A stretch of DNA of 64,000 nt, from contig JAADIG010000082.1 of the NCBI GenBank assembly GCA_013151445.1, positions 1-64,000 of the forward strand, in the 5' to 3' direction. This DNA is from Actinomycetota bacterium. GTDB taxonomy: Bacteria; Actinomycetota; Acidimicrobiia; Spongiisociales; UBA5794. Positions 8,988 through 17,507 of this stretch are shown here, one piece after another (positions within the stretch are counted from its first letter, which is position 1; the number at the start of each line of letters is the position of its first letter). The notes below the pieces were generated by a model. It was not told the DNA's origin, did no database searches, and was given only the letters and a program-made list of their open reading frames with translations. The translations under genes and the position numbers were made by a program.

Positions 8988-10418
8988 ATGCTCTTCATCG
9001 ACGGCACGTGGCGTGGGGCAGACGCCAACACAACGTTTGAGACGAGCAATCCGGCAACCGGTGAGGTCATCGGGACCGTCGCCGATGCCGGACCCATCGA
9101 TGTCGAAGCCGCAATAGCTGCGGCGAGTGCCGCGTTCTCGGAGTGGGCGGGACAGACCGCGTATGTGCGTAGCGCAATACTGCGCGACGCCTATTCGCTG
9201 ATGGTGGACCGCAAGGAACGGCTCGCCAAACTCATGACCGAGGAACAGGGCAAACCCTTAAGGGCGGCACGCAACGAGGTGCAGTACGCCGCCGATTTCC
9301 TCCTGTGGTTCTCCGAAGAGGCCAAACGGGTGTACGGGTCGACAATCCCGGCACCGCGGTCCGATCAGCGTTTCATCACGATGCAACAGCCGGTCGGTGT
9401 CGTCGGGGCGATCACGCCGTGGAACTATCCGATCTCCATGGTGACCCGCAAGGTGGCGCCCGCACTCGCGGCCGGGTGCACCATTGTCCTGAAACCGGCC
9501 GAGCAGACTCCGCTGTGTGCGATTGAGGTGTTCGAGATTCTTGATGAGGTGGGCCTGCCAGCCGGGGTCGCCAATCTGGTCCCAACCTCGGATCCGGTTC
9601 CGGTGGGTGAGGCGTTCACCAGCGACCCCCGGATTGCCAAGGTGACGTTCACCGGGTCGACCGAAGTCGGCAAGATCCTCGCAACCCAGGCCGCACCCCA
9701 CATGAAACGGATGTCATTCGAGCTCGGCGGTCATGCGCCCTTCATCGTGTTTGAGGACGCCGATCCGGTGCACGCCGCCAAGGGGGCGGGTCTCGTGAAG
9801 TTCCTCAACACCGGCCAGGCCTGTATTTCCCCGAACCGCATGTATGTTCATGTCTCCATTGCGGACCAGTTCATCGAGACACTGGTGGCTCGCACCTCGG
9901 CGCTCAGAGTCGGCAATGGGCTCGAAGATGGTGTGGCGATCGGGCCGCTCGTTGACCAACCCTCGCTCGACAAGGTGCAGCACCAGGTCGATGATGCCGT
10001 GGAGAAGGGGGCGACCCTCCACGTTGGCGGCAGGCCGGCCACTATCGAGGGGCCTGGTTCCGGTTTCTTCTTCGAACCCACGGTGCTCAGCAATGTCAAT
10101 GCCGACATGGTGATCTCCCATGAGGAGACCTTCGGCCCGGTGGCGCCGGTGATCCTCTTCGAGGACGAGGACGAGGTTGTCGCCGCTGCGAACGACACGA
10201 CCTATGGCCTTGCGGCGTATGTCTATACGAACAATCTGGCACGCGGGATGCGCATGTTCGAGGCGTTGAACTTCGGGATCATCGGGATCAACGACATCAA
10301 CCCCACCGCGGCCGCAGCGCCGTTTGGTGGGATGAAACAATCCGGTTTCGGCCGCGAGGGCGGCCGCGAAGGCATTGCAGAGTATCTAGAAACCAAAACC
10401 GGCGGCTTCTCAATCTAA
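8988..10418 (+). CDS. NAD(P)-dependent aldehyde dehydrogenase, succinate-semialdehyde type
   Basis: A 476-residue aldehyde dehydrogenase closest in pattern to GabD. The catalytic Glu lies in FELGGHAPFIVF and the nucleophile Cys in NTGQACISPNRMYVH. PWNYPISMVTRKVAPALAAG is the cofactor-side motif, and the C terminus FGGMKQSGFGREGGREGIAEYLE is a GabD-like ending. It would oxidise an aldehyde such as succinate semialdehyde to the acid in the cytoplasm. It follows ahcY by 12 bases. No GABA transaminase is beside it, so the physiological aldehyde is open. Confidence 0.85.
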   Translation: MLFIDGTWRGADANTTFETSNPATGEVIGTVADAGPIDVEAAIAAASAAFSEWAGQTAYVRSAILRDAYSLMVDRKERLAKLMTEEQGKPLRAARNEVQYAADFLLWFSEEAKRVYGSTIPAPRSDQRFITMQQPVGVVGAITPWNYPISMVTRKVAPALAAGCTIVLKPAEQTPLCAIEVFEILDEVGLPAGVANLVPTSDPVPVGEAFTSDPRIAKVTFTGSTEVGKILATQAAPHMKRMSFELGGHAPFIVFEDADPVHAAKGAGLVKFLNTGQACISPNRMYVHVSIADQFIETLVARTSALRVGNGLEDGVAIGPLVDQPSLDKVQHQVDDAVEKGATLHVGGRPATIEGPGSGFFFEPTVLSNVNADMVISHEETFGPVAPVILFEDEDEVVAAANDTTYGLAAYVYTNNLARGMRMFEALNFGIIGINDINPTAAAAPFGGMKQSGFGREGGREGIAEYLETKTGGFSI

Positions 10419-10423
10419 CTCTC

Positions 10424-10477
10424 AGGCTTCTAGCGTAACTGTGGGCCATATATGGCCCCCGGTTACGCAAGAAGCCT
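10424..10477. terminator. Large two-part hairpin between convergent genes
   Basis: Arms at 10424-10439 and 10462-10477 pair over 16 bp with one A-A mismatch, and an inner perfect palindrome (GGGCCATATATGGCCC, 10443-10458) extends the stem. It fills the space between the dehydrogenase stop (10418) and the stop of the convergent gene (10482). A bidirectional terminator is the natural reading, although neither side has a T tract. Confidence 0.55.
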
Positions 10478-10481
10478 CTGG

Positions 10482-10955
10482 TCACCGGCGGGCGAGGCTG
10501 TGCATTTGGCGTCTGGTGGCTTGCAGACGTTCGGCCATGATCTCGGCGACACGTCCCATGACGTGGTACCCACATCTGGGGTCCTCATCAAACTTTGCGC
10601 GCAGCGCCGCAGCGTCGAACGCGAAACAGCGCACCGGTGTCTGAGCAATCGCATCGAACTGCCAGATAAACGGCGGGAACAACCACGACCAGCCGAGCGC
10701 CGACCCCTCGGAAATCGTCTGCACGCGCCTGGTGGCCGCCCTGCCCGTATCAACCTTGAGTGAAACCACCCCGGTCCTGATGAGATAGAACGTGTCCGCC
10801 TCGCTACCCGAGCGGAACAGCACGTCGAGTGGTTCGAACTCTTCGGCCCGTACCAGCTCGGCGAGTGACCCCACGTCTTGCGCCGGCAAACCCTTGACGA
10901 ACGGATGGGTACTCAACTGCTGCATGAGATCTGGTGGTGACGACGTTTCTGTCAC
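10482..10955 (-). CDS. Cyclic nucleotide-binding domain protein without DNA-binding domain
   Basis: A 157-residue protein made almost wholly of one CRP-type cNMP-binding beta-roll: LVRAEEFEPLDVLFRSGSEADTFYLIRTGVVSLKV and, later, ISEGSALGWSWLFPPFIWQFDAIAQTPVRCFAFD. There is no helix-turn-helix after the C-helix, so it is not a full CRP/FNR regulator. The usual phosphate-binding RxA arginine is not obvious, so ligand binding is uncertain. The GTG at 10955 was chosen because GGAGG lies 5 bases before it; an upstream open extension has no such site. Confidence 0.7.
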   Translation of the reverse strand: MTETSSPPDLMQQLSTHPFVKGLPAQDVGSLAELVRAEEFEPLDVLFRSGSEADTFYLIRTGVVSLKVDTGRAATRRVQTISEGSALGWSWLFPPFIWQFDAIAQTPVRCFAFDAAALRAKFDEDPRCGYHVMGRVAEIMAERLQATRRQMHSLARR

Positions 10956-11051
10956 GCATTCCTCCGATCTGGATACCCATACCGTACCCCACAACGCCAA
11001 GGGGCGTGTCGCCGACGCCGTGAGAGCACCACTCTCCGGGGTGGTACTGCA

Positions 11052-11063
11052 TAGAATGCCTCC
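11052..11063 (+). promoter_or_regulatory. Leaderless-type -10 element
   Basis: TAGAAT at 11052-11057 lies 6 bases before the ATG at 11064, which has no Shine-Dalgarno sequence, as expected for a leaderless transcript. Confidence 0.45.
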
Positions 11064-11789
11064 ATGCGAGAGACACCAATCAATGAGCCGGTTCCCTATG
11101 AACCCCACATCGGTCAGTCGCGCCAGTACTGGCGTGACATCATCCTTGGTGTCAACGATGGACTCGTCTCGACACTGCTGCTGGTAGCAGGCGTCGTTGG
11201 TGGCGGCCTGTCGTCCGCGATCATTCTGCTCACTGTCCTCGCCGGGGCCGTTGCTGGTGCAATCTCGATGGCGGCCGGCGAGTATCTGGCAACCGAATCA
11301 CAGCGTGAAATCCTCGACGCCGAACTTCGGCTCGAACGTGAACACATTCGGGACCACCGAGAGATGGAAGTCGAGCAGCTCGCCGAAATGTTCACCGACA
11401 TCGGGGTCTCCGGGGAGAAACTCGGCATAGTCGTCGAGGCGTTCAGCGAGACCGACGACATACTCCTCAACTCAATGAAGGTTCTCGAATTCGGTGTCGT
11501 CGACTCCGAGGTGAGATCGTCGTACAAGGCGATGTTCTTCTCCGGCAGTCTATTCCTCGTGGGATCACTCACCTCGGTCATACCCTTCCTCTTCGATATC
11601 TCTCCAACGCGAGGCCTCGCCATAGCGTCAGCTCTGACCGCGGTCGGTCTGTTCATCGTTGGATGGGTGAAAGCATCTGTCACAAAACGCAATCGCATAC
11701 TCGACGGTTTCGCCAACCTCCTCATCGCCGGCCTTGGTGGTGTCCTCGCCTACTTCATCGGCGACGTCGTCCAGAGTCTCATCGGCTGA
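11064..11789 (+). CDS. VIT1/CCC1 family iron or manganese transporter
   Basis: A 241-residue membrane protein of the VIT1/CCC1 family, which moves Fe2+ or Mn2+ across membranes. The family signature WRDIILGVNDGLVSTLLLVAGVVGG appears near residue 23. A second helix with AISMAAGEYLATESQ supplies the conserved Met/Glu region. A cytoplasmic helical loop rich in Glu (about residues 75-140) corresponds to the metal-binding hydrophilic insert, and two or three more helices follow. It is divergent from the cNMP-domain gene and probably has its own leaderless transcript. The metal and direction of transport are not determinable. Confidence 0.85.
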   Translation: MRETPINEPVPYEPHIGQSRQYWRDIILGVNDGLVSTLLLVAGVVGGGLSSAIILLTVLAGAVAGAISMAAGEYLATESQREILDAELRLEREHIRDHREMEVEQLAEMFTDIGVSGEKLGIVVEAFSETDDILLNSMKVLEFGVVDSEVRSSYKAMFFSGSLFLVGSLTSVIPFLFDISPTRGLAIASALTAVGLFIVGWVKASVTKRNRILDGFANLLIAGLGGVLAYFIGDVVQSLIG

Positions 11790-12230
11790 CAAGACGGTAG
11801 ACCCGGAGGGACTCGACAAACTCGCCGAGTTCGGTGCCCAACCTTGTGATCTGTGGTCAGAATCAAGGTTCTTGCACACTTATCGCTCGGAGCATCCCGG
11901 TGCCACAGGGTTATCCTGGGCGATACAGTAACCAAGACAAAACGTGCCACCAGTACCACATGACATAATGGTTCGCACAATCATCGGTCGCCACAATGCG
12001 GATCGTCGCGAGGTATTCACCACCGGAGCTCTTCACAGTATTTCACTGAAGATTGCCCGCAGACGACCACAAGTTCGAAGCCGCACGTTGGCCGGATCCC
12101 CTCCCCACCGACGTCTATCTACCAACGTTCACGGCGAGCTGCGACACGGACTCTCATACAGGCGAGATCCAGCCGTCACTAGCGGTTAGCCGCGGCCTCC
12201 GATCCAGAGCACCCCCGAGGTTGGAGGGTG
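11790..12230. other. Intergenic region between convergent genes
   Basis: This 441-base gap lies between the VIT-family stop and the stop of the last cobalamin gene. A hairpin at 11840-11870 (AACCTTG with CAAGGTT, extended by GAT/ATC) may terminate the VIT transcript. A short hairpin at about 12212-12230 lies just after the CobC-like stop. Small open frames in it do not resemble known proteins. Confidence 0.4.
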
Positions 12231-12755
12231 TTACCCCGGCACACCCCGGCCAGCACTGTTGTCGGGAGCACCGAGCGACACCACGCTACCCGTCGCCACC
12301 AGCGCGTCAGCGCCGAGATGGCGTTGGACTACCCGGATGACACCACCATGACAAAACGCCACGTGGCGACCGGGTTCGAGATCGTCCCACCAGGACAGCA
12401 CCCGAGTCTTGAACTCGACAACGGACTCACCACCCGGGGCGACAAACGAATCGAAGTCCACCAGCGACCCCTGGACATCCACCGAGAGCTCCTCCCACCG
12501 ACGCCCCTCAATGTCGCCGAAATCGAACTCGGCCAGACGTTCGTCGATACGGGGATCAAAACCGGCAAGAACGGCCGTTTCCACGGACCGCAGCAATGGT
12601 GAAGACCACACGACGTCATAGTCTCCGCAGCGAATCCGCTCCCCCACGGCAGTAGCTTCACACCTCCCGATCGGAGAAAGAACTAGATCGGTGCGACCTG
12701 TGTACCGTCCGCTCGACGACCACTCCGTAGCGCCATGGCGCACGAAATCGACCAT
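12231..12755 (-). CDS. cobC: Histidine phosphatase, CobC-like (alpha-ribazole phosphatase)
   Basis: A 174-residue phosphoglycerate-mutase-like phosphatase. DFVRHGATEWSSSGRYTGRTDLVLS carries the RHG phospho-histidine motif, the acid residue is in RLAEFDFGDIEGRRWEE, and the second catalytic His is in VAFCHGGVIRVV. The ATG at 12755 overlaps the cobS stop by one base (TGATG), so translation is coupled. Position at the end of a cobU-cobT-cobS run is the main reason to call it alpha-ribazole-phosphate phosphatase, which finishes nucleotide-loop assembly; sequence alone supports only the superfamily. Confidence 0.75.
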   Translation of the reverse strand: MVDFVRHGATEWSSSGRYTGRTDLVLSPIGRCEATAVGERIRCGDYDVVWSSPLLRSVETAVLAGFDPRIDERLAEFDFGDIEGRRWEELSVDVQGSLVDFDSFVAPGGESVVEFKTRVLSWWDDLEPGRHVAFCHGGVIRVVQRHLGADALVATGSVVSLGAPDNSAGRGVPG

Positions 12756-13525
12756 CACACCACTGGCAGCCAACGAACCAACTCCCATCCCTGACCAACC
12801 ATGAACACCGCCATTGCGAGGATCGTCATCTCCCCAAACTGTTCGGCAGCACCAAGAATGTCGCCGGTGTAACCGCCGATCTTTCCATGTACCCAGATCA
12901 TGAAGACGGCGACGACGATCACCAGGACACCAACAACGAGTAATCCGTTGACGCCCCACACAACAACGGCAGCGCCCGCGGCCAGCAACGACGACACCAC
13001 CGCTGTTGGCCGATGCAGCTCCCTTGCATACGAAGCACCGAGACCACTCGTCGCAACCGGAGCCGATACAACCATCACACCAACGACGGCGCCGCGAGCC
13101 AAAGAGTGGGCAAGTAGAAGCGTCCACACACCGACGTTGACGGGGAGTGCCGCAAGCGCAGTCACACGCACCAGGACCGTCCCGACGATGGCAAGAACGC
13201 CGAACGTTCCCTGACGGGAGTCCTTCATAATCGAGAGCATCTCGTCGCGTGACCACCCGCCACCGAGGGCATCGAACGTGTCGCCTAGCCCGTCCTCGTG
13301 GAACCCGCCAGTCATCGCCGCTCCGGTGAGGACCGCCAGGGATGCCGAGAGAGTCGGCGAAAGACCCTGCGCGGTGACCCAGAACACGCCCGCCACAAAA
13401 CCTCCGATTACGAGGCCCGCGGCCGGGAACCACGCGATGGCACGAGCTAGCTCAACACTCGTGAGAGTTTCCGAAGGTACCGGCAAACGAGTGAGAAAGC
13501 TCAACGCCCGACGAAGACCCTTCAT
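12755..13525 (-). CDS. cobS: Cobalamin synthase CobS (adenosylcobinamide-GDP ribazoletransferase)
   Basis: A 256-residue integral membrane enzyme joining adenosylcobinamide-GDP and alpha-ribazole (phosphate) to make cobalamin (phosphate). The family marks are LSFLTRLPVP at the N terminus and the acidic metal-binding stretch GGFHEDGLGDTFDALGGGWSRDEMLSIMKDSRQGTFG near residue 73. Several long apolar segments follow, fitting a polytopic protein. Its ATG overlaps the cobT stop by 4 bases (ATGA) and its own stop overlaps the next gene, so the set is translationally coupled. Confidence 0.92.
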   Translation of the reverse strand: MKGLRRALSFLTRLPVPSETLTSVELARAIAWFPAAGLVIGGFVAGVFWVTAQGLSPTLSASLAVLTGAAMTGGFHEDGLGDTFDALGGGWSRDEMLSIMKDSRQGTFGVLAIVGTVLVRVTALAALPVNVGVWTLLLAHSLARGAVVGVMVVSAPVATSGLGASYARELHRPTAVVSSLLAAGAAVVVWGVNGLLVVGVLVIVVAVFMIWVHGKIGGYTGDILGAAEQFGEMTILAMAVFMVGQGWELVRWLPVV

Positions 13526-14511
13526 TGGCGTCTACGGACTTCACTCGCGGTGGCGACGTCACGGACCGCACGGATTGCCATGCGAAGAACCGGAATCGTC
13601 ATCACCGCCCCCGATGCCTGGCCCAACCCCAACTGAAAATCGAGCAACGGTTCCTTGTGGATCGCGTCAAGCAGTCTCCCGTGCCCAGGCTCGCTGCTCA
13701 GGTGGCCGGCAATGGTGTGACTCAGAACACCCGGAACGCTGATCTCAAGGGGTGCAACAGCAGCGGTCGCACCGTAACCATCAAGAACCATGGGAAGGGA
13801 AAGTCGACGGGCCTCCACCGTCGCGGCTGCGATCGCAACCAGCTCGGAGCCTCCCAGCACCTGCAGACATTCGAGAGGATCCATCAAACCTCGGCTAAAA
13901 ACCGCATCGAAAACGACGGCCCGTTTCCTGGCCAGGGTCTCGTCGTCAACACCTGTTCCACGCCCCACCAGATCGGGGTCCCAGCCGAGAAGAGAACACG
14001 CGATCGCAGCCGCCGCAGTCGTGTTGCCGACGCCAACCTCCCCGAGAAGGAGCAGGTCTGTCGCCTCGGGTAGGTCACGCACCGCGGCCACGCCCTGATC
14101 CCACGCCTTCTGCATCGACTCCTCTGTGAGAGCAGAGTCGGTCCGTAGGTTGCCGGTCTGGTTTCCCACCCCGCAATCAATGACCGTCAGGGTTGCACCC
14201 ACCTCATCGCACAGGACCGGCATCGTGCCTAAACCCCCCGAGATCAGTCGAGTTGCTATGGCGGTCACCTCCGTCGAGTACTGGCTCACCCCTTCGGCAA
14301 CAACGCCGTGATCGCCCGCGAAGACGACCACCGCCGGTTCGTTGATATGGGGCTGGTCGGTCCGTTGCCACCCTGCCAGCCACACAACCAACGCATCCAG
14401 ACGGTCGAACGAGCCGACGGGTCGCATGATGTCGTGCACCCGCCCAAGGACAGCCTTCTGTGCGACCTCATCCGGCTGTACCGTCAGCACGTCCGACTGC
14501 CACTCGTTCAC
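13522..14511 (-). CDS. cobT: Nicotinate-nucleotide-dimethylbenzimidazole phosphoribosyltransferase CobT
   Basis: A 329-residue enzyme that activates the lower-ligand base by attaching ribose phosphate from nicotinate mononucleotide. VVFAGDHGVVAEGVSQY and LLGEVGVGNTTAAAAI are family motifs; the Glu in GEVGVGNTT corresponds to Glu174 of the Salmonella enzyme. In the C-terminal motif, usually LGEGTGA, this protein has LGQASGA, so the residue matching catalytic Glu317 is Gln (residue 298 here). The GTG at 14511 is preferred over an upstream TTG at 14523 because it forms a 4-base GTGA overlap with the cobU stop and has GGGG 6 bases ahead. Confidence 0.88.
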   Translation of the reverse strand: MNEWQSDVLTVQPDEVAQKAVLGRVHDIMRPVGSFDRLDALVVWLAGWQRTDQPHINEPAVVVFAGDHGVVAEGVSQYSTEVTAIATRLISGGLGTMPVLCDEVGATLTVIDCGVGNQTGNLRTDSALTEESMQKAWDQGVAAVRDLPEATDLLLLGEVGVGNTTAAAAIACSLLGWDPDLVGRGTGVDDETLARKRAVVFDAVFSRGLMDPLECLQVLGGSELVAIAAATVEARRLSLPMVLDGYGATAAVAPLEISVPGVLSHTIAGHLSSEPGHGRLLDAIHKEPLLDFQLGLGQASGAVMTIPVLRMAIRAVRDVATASEVRRRQ

Positions 14512-15047
14512 GACGTACCCCAATCCTCTTCGGCGTTCAACGTGAGGACCCGACCGGCCACGACCAGCCCGACATGCTTCGCACGCACCGCGAGGGCGGA
14601 GTTCGCAAACCCCTGAAGATCTCGAAAGGAGCGACCGAGCGGTGTTTCCGGGACAATCCCCATGCCCACCTCGTTGGAGACGATCACTGTCGTTGCGTCT
14701 CTATCACCGCAGACATTGACGAGATCTCCGACACGCGCCAAAACCTCATCGTGAGTTAACCCAAGTTCGACGACCAGGTTCGAAATCCATACAGTGACAC
14801 AATCGATAATCACGGCATGGTGAGGATCGGTGCCCGCCACCACTTCCGGAAGGTCCAGCGGGGCTTCGACCGTGATCCAGGAGGAGGGTCGATCGTCGAT
14901 ATGGAACGCGATTCGCCGCGCCATCTCATCGTCAAGTGGTCGAGCGGTTGCGACAAACGTGACGTCGGACCCTGATCGCTGAGCAAGTCGACACGCAACG
15001 GCTGATTTCCCAGACCGTGCACCACCGAGGATCAGTACAAACGCCAC
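14508..15047 (-). CDS. cobU: Adenosylcobinamide kinase / phosphate guanylyltransferase CobU
   Basis: A 179-residue bifunctional enzyme that phosphorylates adenosylcobinamide and adds GMP. The N-terminal P-loop is LILGGARSGKSAVA. The guanylylated-His region is DDEMARRIAFHIDDRPSSWITVEAP, and the signature VSNEVGMGIVPETPLGRSFRDLQG is intact. The GTG at 15047 places the P-loop at the usual distance from the start; an in-frame GTG at 15077 would also clear the CobO stop but lacks a ribosome-binding site. It shares 4 bases with cobT. Confidence 0.9.
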   Translation of the reverse strand: MAFVLILGGARSGKSAVACRLAQRSGSDVTFVATARPLDDEMARRIAFHIDDRPSSWITVEAPLDLPEVVAGTDPHHAVIIDCVTVWISNLVVELGLTHDEVLARVGDLVNVCGDRDATTVIVSNEVGMGIVPETPLGRSFRDLQGFANSALAVRAKHVGLVVAGRVLTLNAEEDWGTS

Positions 15048-15081
15048 TGTGGCCCCACGGACTCTCGATGTGTCCACCGCA

Positions 15082-15645
15082 TCAGAAGTCAATGCCCTTT
15101 TTGGCCCGAATGCCCCTCTCGAAGGCGTGTTTGACACTCCGCATTTCCGTGACCGTATCGGCAACGTCGACAAGTTCCGGTGGTGCATCTCTGCCGGTAA
15201 GAACAATATTCACATGATCCGGGCGGGTCGTGATCACGGTTATTGCCTCATCGAGATCAATCCAACCCCAGGTGAGCGGATAGGTCACTTCATCAAGGAT
15301 CACGAGTGAGTAATCGCCCGACAAGATGACTTCCTTTGCCTTGGACCAGGCCTGTTGTGCGATCGCGGCACTCTCTTCAAGGTCTTCGGAGTCCCACGTG
15401 AATCCGTCGCCAATCGCCCACCAGTCGACCCCAAGACGCTGCGCAGTCTTCTGCTCACCGGTGGCCCAGTCCCCGGATTTAAGAAACTGAACGACGGCAA
15501 CCTTCCACTCACGCGCAACCGCACGGATCATGACACCCATGGCGGCGGTCGACTTGCCCTTCCCATCACCGGTGTTGAGGAGCACCAGAGACGGCGCACG
15601 TCGCAAACCCGGTACCGGGTCTTCGGTCGGTGGCACATCGGTCAT
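15082..15645 (-). CDS. cobO: Cob(I)alamin/corrinoid adenosyltransferase, CobO/BtuR type
   Basis: A 187-residue ATP:corrinoid adenosyltransferase that attaches the upper 5'-deoxyadenosyl ligand to reduced corrinoid. The P-loop is LLNTGDGKGKSTAAMG. VVQFLKSGDW and LVILDEVTYPLTWGWID are typical of the CobA/CobO/BtuR class. The C terminus FERGIRAKKGIDF is the usual family ending. The ATG at 15645 has AGGAG 7 bases ahead, while two longer in-frame starts lack a site. It follows the ABC importer by 45 bases and precedes cobU, fitting a salvage pathway of import, adenosylation and loop assembly. Confidence 0.92.
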   Translation of the reverse strand: MTDVPPTEDPVPGLRRAPSLVLLNTGDGKGKSTAAMGVMIRAVAREWKVAVVQFLKSGDWATGEQKTAQRLGVDWWAIGDGFTWDSEDLEESAAIAQQAWSKAKEVILSGDYSLVILDEVTYPLTWGWIDLDEAITVITTRPDHVNIVLTGRDAPPELVDVADTVTEMRSVKHAFERGIRAKKGIDF

Positions 15646-15690
15646 GCGATTTCTCCTATCCATATCGTACGGTAGCCGCGGCAAACTGCC

Positions 15691-16470
15691 TCACGAGCCG
15701 TTGCTCCGCCACGGAACAACCACTGGGTTTCCGGCATCGTCCTCAAGGATGCGAACACTCGCTCCGTAGTGTTTGCGGATTATCTCGGCGGTGAGAACCT
15801 GGCTGGCTGTACCCTCAGCGACAACGACACCACCGTCCAGCAGGACGAGCGAGTCAGCGAACTGCCCAATCAGAGTCAGGTCGTGCATTGTCGAAATCAC
15901 CGTCAATTGTCGGGTCCTTCTTAGATCATCTATCAGGTCGAGCACCTCCTGCTGATGCCCGACATCAAGTGCCGCGGTCGGTTCGTCGAGAAGCACGAGG
16001 GGTGCCTGTTGAGCGAGGGCGCGCGCCAGCGTCACCCGCTGTGCCTCACCCCCCGATAGTGTCGTCACGAGACGGTCGCGAAAATGTATGAGATCCAGCG
16101 TGGTGAGGACGTCGAACACGATCTCCAGGTCCCTCTTCGACTCGGTACCAAAATGAGAGATGTACGGCGTTCGCCCAAGGAGGACAAAATCGACGACATT
16201 CATCCCCTCCGGTAACACCGGGCTCTGTGGCACATAGGCGACGGTCTGGGCCACCACTCGTCGGTCTAGTGTGCCAATCTCGTCACCATCGAATGTGATC
16301 GAGCCGTCGTACGGCAAGAGCCGAGCAATACCGCGCAGCAACGTCGACTTCCCGGTGCCGTTCGGACCAATGATGCCGAGCCAGGACCCACCGGGGATCT
16401 CCAGGGAAACCCCGTTCAGCACCTCGTGCGAACCGTATCGCATCACAACATCGGCAATACCAACGTTCAC
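15691..16470 (-). CDS. btuD: Cobalamin/corrinoid ABC transporter ATP-binding protein
   Basis: A 259-residue ATPase of the BtuD/FhuC class. Walker A is GPNGTGKSTLL (near residue 35), the signature is LSGGEAQRVTLARALAQQ, and Walker B is LVLLDEPTAALD followed by VISTMHDLTLIGQF, the switch region usual for metal-chelate importers. It overlaps the permease by 4 bases. The family also serves siderophores and haem; assignment to corrinoid rests on the riboswitch at the head of the operon and the cob genes downstream. Confidence 0.88.
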   Translation of the reverse strand: MNVGIADVVMRYGSHEVLNGVSLEIPGGSWLGIIGPNGTGKSTLLRGIARLLPYDGSITFDGDEIGTLDRRVVAQTVAYVPQSPVLPEGMNVVDFVLLGRTPYISHFGTESKRDLEIVFDVLTTLDLIHFRDRLVTTLSGGEAQRVTLARALAQQAPLVLLDEPTAALDVGHQQEVLDLIDDLRRTRQLTVISTMHDLTLIGQFADSLVLLDGGVVVAEGTASQVLTAEIIRKHYGASVRILEDDAGNPVVVPWRSNGS

Positions 16471-17504
16471 AGAGAGCCACCCTTCGACCGCCTCAGGATC
16501 ATTGCAAAGAAGGGGGCCCCGGCAAAAGCAGTGATCACGCCGAGCGGGAGTTCGGCTGGTGAGGCGATGGTGCGGGCGGCGACATCGGCAAGTACCAGGA
16601 AAACCGCACCAAACAACGTCGACAAGACCAGCAGGCGCCGATAGCTCGACCCGGCGATAAGCCGAACCGTGTGTGGAACGATGATGCCAACGAAGCCGAT
16701 GAGTCCTGAAACGGCAACAACGGCTGCCGTTCCCAGGCTGGCGAAAACAACAACTGTGAGCCGGACCCGGGAGACGTTGATGCCGAGGGCTGAGGCTTCC
16801 TCGTCGCCAACCGACATAACATCAAGCAGGCGGCCATGAAACAAGACGATCCCCACGGACACGACAACGTAGGGAAGCACGAGACGCACCTCACGCCAGG
16901 AGGCCGTCTGGAGCCCACCGAGGATCCATGAATACACCTCGCGTAGGGTCTCACTGTTGCGCTGTTGGAGGTATGTCTGCAGGGCAGTCAGAAACGACGC
17001 TACCGCGACTCCAGCGAGAATGAGTGTGGTCGCCGTACGCCCGGCGCGCAACGAATACCCCACAAAGTACGTGAGTGCGACGGCCCCCAGCGCCCCGATG
17101 AATGCCGCCAACGGCAGCAGTGCAGCAGACAGATTCGCAACACCCGATATGGCGAGTGTGGCGCCGAGTCCGGCGCCGGCGGCCACACCAAGCAACCAGG
17201 GATCGGCGAGGGGGTTTCTAAAGACACCCTGATAGGCGCCGCCAGCAACAGCGAGTGTGCCGCCGACGATCATCCCGAGGATGACACGTGGCAAACGAAT
17301 TTCGGTGAGAATCGCAGACTGTAACTCGGAGAGATTGCTCCCCACCGACACTCCGGGGATCTGGTTCATCAACTCCCGGAACACGTCGGTAGCTGCAAAA
17401 TCTATCGGACCACTGAGAATGCTGAAGAGTCCCGCCGCGGCGAGGGCGAGTAAACCCGCAACCACCCAAGCAAGCGGTAGATATCCGGAGCGGGACTCCT
17501 CCAT
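16467..17504 (-). CDS. btuC: Cobalamin/corrinoid ABC transporter permease (FecCD family)
   Basis: A 345-residue polytopic permease with about ten helices. LPRVILGMIVGGTLAVAGGAYQGVFRNPLADPWLLGV is the classic FecCD/BtuC signature at residues 73-110. GLIGFVGIIVPHTVRLIAGSSYRRLL near residue 263 is the loop that contacts the ATPase. It starts 3 bases after the binding protein gene and overlaps the ATPase gene. It would form a homodimeric channel for corrinoid imported from the binding lipoprotein. Confidence 0.9.
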   Translation of the reverse strand: MEESRSGYLPLAWVVAGLLALAAAGLFSILSGPIDFAATDVFRELMNQIPGVSVGSNLSELQSAILTEIRLPRVILGMIVGGTLAVAGGAYQGVFRNPLADPWLLGVAAGAGLGATLAISGVANLSAALLPLAAFIGALGAVALTYFVGYSLRAGRTATTLILAGVAVASFLTALQTYLQQRNSETLREVYSWILGGLQTASWREVRLVLPYVVVSVGIVLFHGRLLDVMSVGDEEASALGINVSRVRLTVVVFASLGTAAVVAVSGLIGFVGIIVPHTVRLIAGSSYRRLLVLSTLFGAVFLVLADVAARTIASPAELPLGVITAFAGAPFFAMILRRSKGGSL

Positions 17505-17507
17505 TGG

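Noticed and set aside
11944-12189. Small protein gene in the convergent gap
   Set aside because: An 81-codon frame has no ribosome-binding site, no recognisable domain and arginine-rich composition typical of non-coding high-GC DNA.
12756-13433. A 400-residue version of the histidine phosphatase
   Set aside because: The extension is the antisense-free out-of-frame reading of cobS; the phosphatase domain begins at the ATG at 12755, which overlaps the cobS stop.
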